NCBI GenBank assembly: GCA_036346355.1 | Contig: CM070569.1 | Location: 86,682,753-86,746,752, forward strand | DNA length: 64,000 nt | Source of the DNA: Rhipidocladum racemiflorum | Lineage: Eukaryota > Streptophyta > Magnoliopsida > Poales > Poaceae | Direction of reading: 5' to 3' | Shown here: piece by piece, positions 23,405-33,883 of the stretch | Position numbering within the stretch: position 1 is the stretch's first letter | How the letters are laid out: every line of letters starts with the position of its first letter | The notes under the pieces: model-generated | The model's database searches: none | Told to the model about the DNA's origin: nothing | The model's input: only the letters and a program-made list of their open reading frames with translations | Made by a program: the position numbers and the translations under genes

Positions 23405-24060
23405 TGTCGAGGGTGGGTAATTTCCATAAATTACCTCGGATGCCACCAACACTGCTCGCCAGCTCGCCAGGCTCCACCGAGGTCGTTACCACAGGATTGT
23501 CTAAATCAAGCTTGGGAAGGCTCGCATTACCGGCCTCCGAGCTCGGGCTCCTGGTGGGACCGAATGCCACGTACTAAACGATTCCGAGCTCAAGCTCGGG
23601 TAAGATGTCCAAGCTCGGTCTGAGTGGCCATCGTCGACCTTCACAGGTCTCGGCTCGGTAGGAATAACCACCCAGCGTAACTTCCGTTGGCCCGTTCGTT
23701 TCCGTGGGGGCGTGGCGGAAAGATAGATCCACCGATTGCCACGTTTGGGCGAGGTCCAAAACGTCGCGGTAATGGTCATGGAGTTCGATCCTTTGTAAGC
23801 TATAAAGGGTCCCCATCGTGAGAGGACAAGCGACTACCTGATAGACACGCAATCGTGTAAACTTATTACATTGCAAGAGTAAACGAGAGCTGGAGTAGAG
23901 GCTATTATCTCTTTCGAGAGGCCCAAACCAGGGTAAACCGTGTCCACATTCGTTGGAATCGGTGAGCCATTCTTTCGAGTAATCCTCTCACGTAGTTAAG
24001 GTCGGTTGGTCCTCCACCAACAAGTAAGCTCGGCGGGGGCCTGTTCCCCAATCGTCGACA
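23405..24060 (+). repeat. 3' LTR of the Tat-like element
   Basis: The LTR is 656 bp, from TGTCGAGGG to TCGTCGACA, followed directly by ATATT. It matches the 5' LTR with many small indels. Confidence 0.92.
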
Positions 24061-24065
24061 ATATT
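24061..24065. repeat. Target-site duplication of the gypsy element, right
   Basis: ATATT, identical to 12908-12912. Confidence 0.9.
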
Positions 24066-25882
24066 TTTTGAAAAAATAGAGGAAAAAATTGAAATTACAT
24101 TTTAGTCATCATACTTTTTTCAGAAATAATCATCGAACCGAATTTCGCACGGCGCAGCATAGTGCGCGACCCAGGCTAGTACTATATACGCTGCCTTTCC
24201 CATGCTCGGTTCGATCGCATGGCCTGCATGCATCAGTACATCACCATATTTCCCATCTGGGTGTTGTGCTTCTTGTGAATGCATGTAGTATCAGGCTATA
24301 TTTATATAAGTTGCCACTAATTAACAGGATTCGATGGGTCTTAGTGTCTTGCATATTTCACAATATATTTTCATACAACTTGCGAGATTATGTGACTTGC
24401 ATATATCGTGTGATCGAGCATGTTGCAGAGTGGTTAATTAGTGGGTTGTATCGATCACGGTGTGCGGTGTGCCGCGCTATATATGTAAGGACATTGGCAC
24501 GCATGAGATGCGGGCATGCGGCACACAGTGATCGTACGTACACCTTTAGGTTTGCGTGATCTAAGTGGGCCCCCATGGTCCTATATATACATCGAGCCAT
24601 CCATTATGCTTTCCAAATAAACAAGCAGATACGTCGTCTGATGATAATGGCGGGCCACCTGCTAATTTCTGGGCCCATCTCGTTTTGGACACATCCGATT
24701 GCTTTGCCGCCTAGCCACAGTCGAGAGGCATGCAGTTCTCTTCCATGTATGTACGCAGCACTTGCGTACAGACGTACAGTGACATCAGTCCGGGTATATC
24801 TGTGACAGATTAATGGTTGCTGTCGATCAGCATCCCTAATTGAATGCAGATATAGCGTCATTTCACCTGACCATCGAGATCACTTAATGAGAGGCCATCA
24901 TGCTGGAAAGCAGCTCAATATGTGTCAACCGATCACCTTGTGGACTACCAAGGTTAACCGCTGGGACAGGACGGCTTGGTGGTTAAACAAAGATGCCAGG
25001 TGCTTAGCCACTGTTAAGCCACGATGGGTCTCGATCACCCCAAGTAATTAACAATATTATACCAGTAGCACATATATCTCCGTGCTGTGCGTGTGATTAA
25101 GAAATAATGGACGCACGCTCCAACAAATGGCGCCACGAGAGATCGATCGAGAGACCGTTCGCGAGGAAATTAATCGACCGCACGCACCCTCTCGTGAGTC
25201 CAAGGGCCTCTTAATTAACTTCCTTCCCATCGACGTCCAAATCCCTACTGCAAATCTGCAATTAACATCGTCACTACAGGAATGTATGAGTATTTTAGTG
25301 GAGGCCGACACCTGGACCATTAATGGCGCCTCGATCGTCCCGTCCCTTCCTATTGGCTGAGCTGTGGGGCCCACAAAAATAGTACCCAAAGCAAAACAAC
25401 TACAAATGCAAATTAAACTACTACTCCGTAAGCTAAGGTAAGACCTGGGAAAATAATGAGCAATCGGAAGTAGACAAATGTTTGCATCAAACGTAATGCA
25501 ACAACAGCAGCAATCTTAGTTTAACCACTTTGACCTCTACAAGCTTGGAGCACAAGAAGAACCCTGTGCTGGCTGCTGCTATGTGCAACCAACAAATGCA
25601 GAGGCTAGCTAATTGCTGCCACTACTAATTACCAACACCATCGTCGTCGATCGGTCGATCGATCGATGCGCTGTTGTACATACGTACACAGTAAGGTTAC
25701 ACCGTAGTTTGTAATCTGTACCCTGTAAGAACAATCAGAACAGATGCCGATGTGGGTATTACTGCATGCATAGTAGAACAAGCATTTCCCTTTCTTTTTT
25801 GCAGGCGCATTTGTACGAGTGATTAAATTAGTACTAGCTAGTAAGTAGAAGAACGTGCATGTGCTGTGCATGATGCGCCACG
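24066..25882. other. Intergenic stretch between the retrotransposon and HSFC2
   Basis: The first 90 bases continue the tandem repeat interrupted by the retrotransposon. The rest is rich in short purine/pyrimidine palindromes (GATCGATC at about 25645-25665) and has no supported gene. The last few hundred bases contain the 3' UTR of the minus-strand heat-shock factor gene. Confidence 0.5.
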
Positions 25883-26981
25883 TTAAAAGAAACCCTGGCC
25901 AAGTAGGCAGAACGGGAAGGGCGTCTCCACCGTGGTCTCACCGTCAGTTAGGCTCATGCGGCTGCCGCCGCCCCCGAACTCCGGCACCTGCTGCACTCCG
26001 CAGCTGGCGTTGGGCGGCTCGAAGGCGGGGAGTATCACTGGATTCTGCTCCGCCCATTGCCCGACGCTGTCCATGGCCACGCCGCCGAGCGCCAGTGGCG
26101 GCGGCTGCTGTGGTGGCGGTGCCGGCTGGAGCGGAGGTGGGAGGGAAGAGGCGGTGGAGTCACGGGTGGGGAGCTGCATGCGCCGACGTTTCTTCTCAGC
26201 GGCCTGCTCGAGGAGGTGGCTGATGACGGCGTTGGGGTCCTCGGCGAGCCTCGCGATGAAGGACATGAGCTGGTCGGGCCGTCGCTCCGTCACCTGGAGC
26301 CGCCGGCTCATCCGCGCCAGCTCGTCCCCGATGGCTGTTTGCTCCTGCCGCAGCATCTGCACCTCCTCGAACAGAGCCTCCCTCCCCTCCTCCTCCACCT
26401 CCTCTCCCATATTGGCCACCACGTCCACGTGCTGCTCAAAGCCGCCTCCGCCTCCGGAAGAGCAGGAAGCGCCGCCGCCACACTCGCCGCGCTTCTTGCG
26501 GCGAACGATGCGAGGCAGCAGGTGCGTCAGGCCGCGCAGGAACGACTCGTGTGCGAACTCCCACCGGTCCGGGTGCACCTTCCGGAACCCCTACGACACA
26601 CGAATTTCATCGAGCAAATTAAGCGCAGCTAAACATTCCACGTACAAGAGCTACACCCTTGTAACCGCAAGCTACGTCGTACAGCAGCACAGGTCAAAAA
26701 GGCGGCGGCGCTGGAAGCCTCGCTACGCTTACATAGGTGTTGAGCTGGCGGACGAAGCTGGAGAAGTTGCTGTGCTTGAAGAAGCACGGGAGGAGGAGCT
26801 GCGAGAAGCCGGCGGCGTCGGCGATGACGAAGCTGTTGTTCTCGCTCCCCCACCGGACGAGCTCGTCCGTGCGCGGGTCGCACACCATCTGGTACGTCTT
26901 GGCCACGAACGGCGCCGCCGCCTGGAGCTGATCGCACCCGATCAGCCCCAGCGCGAGCTCGGTGTAGAGGCGCCCGTCCAT
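25883..26981 (-). CDS. HSFC2: Class C heat-shock transcription factor, HSFC2-type (two exons)
   Basis: Exon 1 is 26981-26733 and exon 2 is 26590-25883, separated by a 142-bp GT/AG intron (26732-26591) placed after RQLNTY, the conserved intron site in plant HSF DNA-binding domains. The product is 318 aa. The DNA-binding domain (about residues 23-116) includes PFVAKTYQMV, FVRQLNTY and GFRKVHPDRWEFAHE. A heptad-rich HR-A/B oligomerisation region follows at about 153-197, with a basic nuclear signal KKRRR at 216-220. No aromatic/acidic AHA activator motif is visible, which fits class C. The MDG start with TELALGLIGC recalls grass HSFC2 proteins. Class C factors bind heat-shock elements and are thought to act in heat, cold or osmotic responses. 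No clear heat-shock element was seen upstream. The 400-codon open frame on the opposite strand is a shadow. Confidence 0.9.
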
Positions 26982-27463
26982 CCGATATACTCTCCCGCCA
27001 CGACTGGTTCTCAGACACCCCCGAGCAAGCAAGTGCTCGAAGACGTCAAAACCCTCGAAAGGCAGGCCGTCCGGTTAGGCCATGTGTTAATAATTATGGG
27101 CATCGCGCGAGAGAGGAAGGCATGGCTAAACTAAAATACAGCGCATGTACTGAGCTGCCCCCCCCCCCCCCCCCACCCGTTTAACTGCACGATCGGGGTT
27201 AATATCGACGTGCCAACTGAGACTTGGAACGGATCCAGCGGGTGACAAGTGTTGGATTCCTGATCCTTCTCATATCCAGCCTTGTGGCGTCGCCATCGCG
27301 TGAGATTTTAGGCGATAAAAACAGTGCCACCTTTTGGACCAAATCGTGATCCAAGAGTGCGAGAGAGGGCGTGCTAATCATATTAAAATGCAGCTAACCC
27401 AACCGCCTAATCTAGTGGGCCGAACGATCCAGATATTCCTCGCTCAGTCACGCAAAAAGTAAC
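26982..27463 (-). other. Upstream region of HSFC2
   Basis: Contains a run of 17 C at 27158-27174 and otherwise unremarkable sequence; no convincing TATA box was found close to the ATG. Confidence 0.5.
27158..27174 (+). repeat. Poly(C) run, 17 bases
   Basis: Uninterrupted C tract about 180 bases upstream of the HSFC2 start codon. Confidence 0.95.
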
Positions 27464-27471
27464 CTCGGATA

Positions 27472-27985
27472 CAGCGGTGGCAACGGGGGCATTCCCGGCT
27501 GGGGAGTGTCTTCCCGTCCCGTCCCCGCGACCCGAAATTTTTCCGTCCCTCGTCTCAGGGAAGAAAATCCTCGTTTCCATCCCTGTTCGGGTATCGGGGG
27601 CCCATTGGGGGTCTATCCCTGCGAAAATTTCACACAAAAGATGAGCTCTTATAGCCATTTTAACTCTAAAATCATATCAACAGGCAAGGAAAAAAAGAAT
27701 GCATATAGTCATTGAAGATTATGTTGTCGTGTTTATGAAAATGTGAATATGATGGGCTAGAGAATATATTTGCAATCTAACAACTAAATTGGACTAAACT
27801 AAATTTGGATCCTCAACCGGGTCCCCGCGGGGAAAAAATTCTCCGTCCCTGTCCCCGCCATCCCCGACGGGGGAATAATTTTCCCCGTTTCCATCCCCGC
27901 GGGGAATGATTTTTTCTCATACCCGTCCCCTAATAGAGGAATTCCCCGCCGGGGATCGGGGAACGGGTCCCCATTGCCACCCCTA
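27472..27985. mobile_element. Non-autonomous hAT element (MITE) with 8-bp TSD
   Basis: The element is 514 bp. The left end CAGCGGTGGCAACGGGG and the right end (reverse complement TAGGGGTGGCAATGGGG) form imperfect inverted repeats. The flanks 27464-27471 and 27986-27993 are identical (CTCGGATA), the 8-bp duplication typical of hAT. Subterminal parts are rich in GTCCCCG/CGGGGAC words. No coding sequence. Confidence 0.9.
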
Positions 27986-27993
27986 CTCGGATA

Positions 27994-29014
27994 TGACTGT
28001 CTCTAGAAAGAAATTTGATCACTTATTTTTATTGTAATTTATTAATAAAACTATAATGTTATGAATATATTTTTCAATAGGGTTAACGATATCGATTTCG
28101 AAAAAATTGTTCGAAAATCGAAAATATCGAATCGAAAATCGTCAGAAATTAAAGGGTTAAAAATCGAAAATTTTGAGGGAAAAAAATCGAAGTTTAAGCC
28201 ATTCAATCTAAATACCCACAATCGGAAATATCCATACTGTTGACCTATTCAATCTAAATACCCACAAAATAACAACGGTCAAAGTTTAAGCACTTTAACT
28301 GTACATGACGCAAAACGATCTTATTTGTGATTGAATCGATAGAGTACGTGCGTGTTTGCCACTAGCGTGTGCTACATATGCTAGCGCTGTGTTGGTAATG
28401 TGATGGATTTATTTATCTCACACTGCGAAACCAGTAACGCTAGCTACTAGGGACTATGATCTGTCACGTAAAGTTGTAGCTAATGGACGTGATTTAGCCC
28501 GTCCGTACGTGCATGCCTCCGGTTTCCAAGGCATGTTCTTTTGTTTCTGTATGGTCATATCAACTAGTGCTAGCAGTAATCCTGTGTTGGAAATATATAT
28601 GCAATATTTTTATTCTAGATTTTATTTTAAAGTATATATAACAAAAGACTAGATACGTATAAATCAGCAGATAAAATATTGTACATATTTCGAATATTGT
28701 ACATCGAAATATGCTCAAGTATTGAAAATTAACAGAGTTGATTGATCACACGAACGACTTACAATTAGTCTTGATGAAGAACAAGAAGCAGTGTAGTGCA
28801 AATGCGTTAGTGGAAGTAGTCGGTGTTGAGGAAGAAGTAGAGTGGTCGTGCAGATGCGCTACCCAGAAACCTTATTGCTGTCTCATGCAGGTGATCTCTG
28901 CGACAACAGCTCGGAGATACTGCTCACTCTCCTTCACGGTGCACGCCGAGGAGGAAGGCAATGAGGTTCAACTGTTCAACACCACAATACAACAATCCAG
29001 AGACGAGGTGGAAG
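27994..29014. other. Intergenic stretch with CGAAAATCG-rich patch
   Basis: 28080-28200 is dense in TCGAAAATCG-like words, and a 21-base phrase starting ATTCAATCTAAATACCC occurs at 28201 and 28247. The rest shows no gene. An open frame at 28738-29118 has no domain and runs into a CACTA terminus. Confidence 0.45.
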
Positions 29015-29160
29015 CACTACTACAGGTAATAACATCACAGATGGTTCGAAACCGTCATCACAAACAGTTTTTTGAACTGTCATGGTCAACCTTCTGTGAT
29101 TATGTGTCAATGATATAACAGCATATCATAGACGGTTTGACCATCGTCTATGATATAAAC
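29015..29160 (+). mobile_element. Orphan CACTA terminus
   Basis: CACTACTACAGGTAATAAC begins at 29015, followed by subterminal inverted words such as ATCACAGATGGTT and ATAGACGGTTTGACCATCGTCTATGAT. This is the architecture of a CACTA element end. No matching opposite end was found; the end at 32687 belongs to another element by its duplication. Confidence 0.55.
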
Positions 29161-29884
29161 ATCACATATAGCTCCATCCAACGGTGGGTCTTCGGCACTT
29201 ACTGTTTTGGTAAATATATATCAATATGTTTTCGTGAAAACATAAACAATTTTTTACAATTTATTAAAAATGTTTGAAGAATTAATTAAAAATTAGTTTT
29301 AGTTTCTACGTAATCATTCATCTTAATTACTAGATTAGTGTATATCCATCCTTCCATCCGGGACGAAGAATTTCGAGCCACATGATGTGCCCTTCAACCA
29401 TCACATGCACGGGTTCTTCAAAGTTCTAAGTTCGAACACATGACGTACCCCGGCGGGCCTGGGCCTAGTGCCCTTTTTGGATTGGATCGGGAATTGGGAT
29501 CCCCTGCGAATAGATAGACTTTCTCTAAAATCTACCGTACCGCATGGTATCCAGAGTTTGCGAACGTGGATTTTTTTTTATTATAAGACGGACATACATA
29601 ATTAACATATATTATATTTATGAATCATATATATATACATATGTGTACATGTTTTTTATATACATTAAAAAAATAACCGAAGACTAAAGCTTTCGGAACA
29701 CACTAGCACGCTGTCCCACTTCACACGCAACATAGTCGCCGACGTGTGCCACTGTATGGTAGCCATGACGTGGACAATTTTGACTCTACGTGTCGAAGGC
29801 ACATACGGCTCTACACTCTACGACACAACCTATGCTAAACGTAAACAACACGATCATCCAACTCGTGCCGATGAGTACATTTGC
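29161..29884. other. Intergenic stretch, nothing recognised
   Basis: AT-rich sequence between two CACTA ends; probably the decayed interior of the element that starts at 29015. Confidence 0.4.
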
Positions 29885-30439
29885 AATCACTACTACAGAA
29901 TGACACATCACTATCGTTTCATCTGTGTTGGTTCCTAATTTTTTAGGAAAAAACCGATTGTGATATGCGTACTGCAATTTGTATTTTAGGAAACATGGTT
30001 ATCACAATCGGTTCTAGATTAGAACCGATTGTGATGTCATCACAATCGATTCTAGCTCAGAATCGATTGTGATGAGGAATCATCACAATTGAAACTTTTG
30101 CAGCTTGGATCCATAGTGAGACTTTTGGATAAGTTAATCTAGTATATAACTTAGGTCAAGAATCCTATCGTCCGAGAATGACAGTTTTCAAATGAGGTAA
30201 AAGTCTGAAAATTTCAGATGAAAAGTAATGATCAAATGTGTAATTGCTTCCTGGAGACCATAAGTACTTTTAGCTTTTTTATAATTTTTTTTAGAATCAA
30301 ACTCTCACAAATGAGCTCACTCTAAAATAAGGGTTGGAATAAGGATTACACAAGCTATAATGAAACACAAACTCAAATTAGACAACAAACGATCGGCGAA
30401 AACGGGTAACAAAACTTCAGAGACTGTTTTGAAGGCCTA

Positions 30440-31840
30440 AATGATGTTTTTTAGGGTTGACACTTTGAACGGACCGGAGATGTCGCCTAGAGGGGGGGTG
30501 AATAGGCGAATTAAAAAATTACAGCGGAATAAAATCTACCCGAGCAGGTCAACCCGGATACTCCGGATATTTTTTCTGGACACTCCGGATAGTCAGGATT
30601 ATCCGGGTAATATATCTGGATACTCCGGATGAACCAGCTCGAACAGAGAAACTGAATCTACTCGGATTAGTGCCAAGCTACTTAAATGAAAGATTTCCAC
30701 AAGTAGTCACGTAACTTGAGCAAGTACAGATCTAGAGCCAAACAAGATAGAAAAGTAGATCGGGGCTTCACAAACTCAAAGCGACACACACTTAGCTAAA
30801 GAAGAGTGAAAGGGTGAAGACCACGATTTTTACCGAAGTTCGAATTCTTGAAGGGAATCCTACGTCTCCGTTGAGGTGGCTTGGTCACACTTGAGCCGGG
30901 GTCTTTTTCAACCCGCTTTCCTCCCGGTGTTGCACAAATGCACTCGCCGACTTCACTTCTTGTCTCTTTCCTTTCGGAGGCGAGACTTGCCTTCACAAAC
31001 GACTGGGGCACACCACAAGTCTTGGTTGCTCCTGGTAACTCCTAGTCGTCTAGGAGACCTTCAACCTCCAAGAGTAACAACACCACGAGAGATCGCTTGG
31101 AGGATGAACTAATGCTCAAAAGATGGAGTGAATGCACCCAGCACTTGAATCTACTTCCTCCCCTATCCAAGATTTGAATCAACACTCAAATTAATGGAGG
31201 AGAAAGCTAGAGCTCTTTTGAATGCTTTGAATGTGTGAGAGAGGGCTAGAATGCTGCAATGAATGAGCTCCAACTAACATCTAGCCGTTGGGAGAGGGAG
31301 GAGGCTTTAAATAGTCTTTTGGAAAACTAACCGTTGCCCTCATTTTCGAAAAAATCCGGACACTCCAGATAATTAACCTGGACACTCCGGATTGGCTAAA
31401 AGCCAATTTTTGGCCGAGTGGGGCAACCCGAACATTCCAGATCATTTGTCCGGATACTCCGGACCAAATGTCCGGACACTCCGGGTTGTGCTGCTTGGTT
31501 AGAAAAGCTGTTTTCGGGAAAATGCAAGTGATTAGGTGCTAGTTTAAATGCAAGATTGATCTTTGAGCACATGATCATCCTAAGAGCGATTTCCCGTCGT
31601 ATCCCCTTGATAGTACAGCTATCCTTAAGATTCAAAATAAAAAGAAAATTACAATTCTTGTCTTGATGCCGTCTTCTCAAATTTGAATATTTTGTAGGGG
31701 CGTTCAATCTCATTTCGAACCCAATAAGTTCTCGATATCTGCATCAATTCTTGTTAGAACATTAGATCTATTTAATTGTGTATTCATTAATCACCAAAAT
31801 TATCTAAGGGGCCTAGATGCACTTTCACACTTTTTTTCCA
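30440..31840. repeat. Dispersed repeat rich in TCCGGATACTCCGG words, nested in the CACTA element
   Basis: Clusters of GGACACTCCGGAT and GGATACTCCGGAT lie at 30550-30640 and 31355-31490. The left side has GTCGCCTAGAGGGGGGGTGAATAGG and the right side GGGGCCTAGATGCACTTTCAC, phrases that are common in grass repeats. Neither ends nor class could be set. A 25-base phrase with one mismatch (TTTTAATGA-AGGTGCACAAATACT) follows twice at 31877 and 31943. Confidence 0.5.
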
Positions 31841-32150
31841 AAGCATTGCAAAGAATTCATGACTTAACCATGGACTTTTTAATGATAGGTGCACAAATAC
31901 TCGTACGTCGAAAACGGACACCGTATGCAAAAGCTATGGCTATTTTAATGACAGGTGCACAAATACTATTTCTCGAATCAGAACTGATTGTAATAAGGAG
32001 GCCCTCATCACAATCGGTTCTAACTCAGAACCGATTGTGATCTAGAATCGATTATGATGTGCTCGGGATAGCCACTGCCCTATATATTTATACACACCCT
32101 TGTGCTCACCACTCATCTCCTCCACTTGCTCCTCTCCCTCTCACTTGCAA

Positions 32151-32282
<132 letters not shown>

Positions 32283-32690
32283 CAATGGAATGTGGATCTT
32301 GGTTTTGAAAGAAACAACTACCTGGAGCACTTCGGTAGTAATTTATGCAAGTTTCTTCTTTAGGTTGCAGGAAGGTTTCAGAAAGAACAAGTATGTACTG
32401 GTAAGGAACTAAACTTTGATGTATTTTGATTTCTTCTAGTCCAAATTAACTTTATTTTCCCATTATATCATATACTAATTTTTCAATCATTTTTAGATTC
32501 ATGGTAATGGCTACAAAGCCGAGGAGGTGGTGTAGACCAAGTACGATGCAGACATGGAGTTTTGATTCATCACTAGCTCTAAAAAATGTTGTCAAGTATA
32601 TTCCATAAATATGTGCGCAATATTTTCTCAAGTGTATCATTGTCTTTTAATTGGATGAATGTGTAGATGTACATTCCTGTAGTAGTGAAT

Positions 32691-33432
32691 CGTTCCTTGT
32701 TTGACACCATAGGATTCACAAGAATTTCAGGTTATGTGGGTAAGCTTAAAGCCAGCTCCAGCTTCCAAAAAAGCTAGCAAGCTCCTCTAAACAGTTCAAT
32801 TTTTAAACGACTTTTGGCATAATCTAGAAGATGTATATAAAAATTGAAAGCTGGGTTGGATCTGTTTTTGTAGCTTATTGCTGAGAAAAATTAGTTTTTT
32901 GTCAAACAGTTTTTTATAAAATGTTACAACCATTTTCCAGCTCAGAAAATCAAAAAGCAGCTATTTTTTTTTAAGCTACAGCTCTTCTAACACAGGCCCT
33001 TAGCCGCGCGCCGACGGCGAGCAGCGGACGGAGCGAGGTGGCGGCGGCGTTGGCCCAACATTGGAGATCAGACGGCCCAAGGAGAAGCTGAAGCCAGCGC
33101 CCAGAACGCACCGCGCGGCGTTCCGCGTCCGCCGAGTGGTAATTTGGATGGGCTGGACCGTGCGCGCCGGTGGGCGGTCAGTGAGAGGCAGGGCTACATG
33201 GGCTGATGGGCTACAACAATGCGTGAATGTAGTAGCATCGTTATGCCGAGAGCATGCCGTCTCAGCCTGAGGCTCAGGCCGAGTGGTTAGCGTAACCTTG
33301 TTGCAACTTCCAAGTCTCGGACCTTACGAAGTAGCTAAGCTTCAGTAAATGCAGTGAATACCATACGACACAGGTACATGTGTACTGTGCCCACAGGTTA
33401 ATACAGGTGTAGATTACAAAACATGTTAGTGA
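32691..33432. other. Intergenic stretch with a partial MITE-like end
   Basis: The part 32750-33000 has inverted words (AGCCAGCTCCAGCTT near the left, AAGCTACAGCTCTTCTAAC near the right) ending ACACAGGCCCTTA, which resembles a decayed Tourist-type end. 33000-33260 is GC-rich without a gene. Confidence 0.4.
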
Positions 33433-33549
33433 AGTGCTTCTATGTCTTCCTTTTCAAAGTTGCACAACTATTAAAGCATAAATGAAAGGTAGATGGTGAT
33501 TATTTATTCCTTCATTTGCTTCAAGATTTGTGCAACTAATGTACTGCTC
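33433..33549. mobile_element. Small inverted-repeat element, copy 2 (partial)
   Basis: Aligns by eye to 2669-2775: same left arm GTGCTTCTATG-CTTCC, same GTTGCACAA and AGGTAGATGGTGATTA words, same TTTGCTT(C/T)AAGATTTGT. The right arm is missing. It lies downstream of the kinesin stop codon. Confidence 0.65.
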
Positions 33550-33883
33550 AACATGTTAACCACAGAATGAGGCCTCTGGTTGCAAAGTGGAATACGATAG
33601 CACTCCGAAATCTTCATACATCAGACAAAAAAAGTGTAACTGTAGCGGGGCACTCATGTGGCACGGATATACACACACATGGATGGAAGGAACTCACCAA
33701 CACAATGGCGCAACTAAGGTACAAATAGGTTACGAAGTCGGCCACGGCAAGCAGCAGTAAACTAGCCGTCTAGTTCTGCGTTATCTTTGCATCTACGGGA
33801 TTCAGAACAGCAGCGGTGTTGGCAGGGCAAGGCCGCATCGCGGCAGAGCTCACAGGCAGGCAGACTATGGCACTATCCCATGC

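Larger units (their letters stand above)
12913..24060 (+). mobile_element. Full-length Ty3/gypsy LTR retrotransposon, Tat-like lineage, decayed
   Basis: The element is 11,148 bp, with LTRs at both ends, ATATT target-site duplications, a primer-binding site, gag, protease, reverse transcriptase, RNase H and integrase in the plus direction, and then a long 3' segment with antisense coding traces. The integrase follows RNase H, which defines Ty3/gypsy. Motifs such as YVDDIVVKSK and GIDILGPFPRG, and a long region between pol and the 3' LTR, recall the Tat/RIRE2-like lineage. All ORFs are broken by many small frameshifts, so it cannot move on its own as read. Confidence 0.93.

Noticed and set aside
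24089..24559. 156-codon plus-strand open frame downstream of the retrotransposon
   Set aside because: Compositionally random, no domain, starts inside the repeat flank.
25932..27134. 400-codon plus-strand open frame
   Set aside because: It is the antisense shadow of both HSFC2 exons and the intron; its composition follows GC-rich codon structure of the real gene and no domain is visible.
33260..33350. tRNA-like A-box phrase GGCCGAGTGGTTAGCGTAACC
   Set aside because: No B box, acceptor stem or anticodon arm follows at the right distance; at most it is a tRNA-derived SINE scrap.
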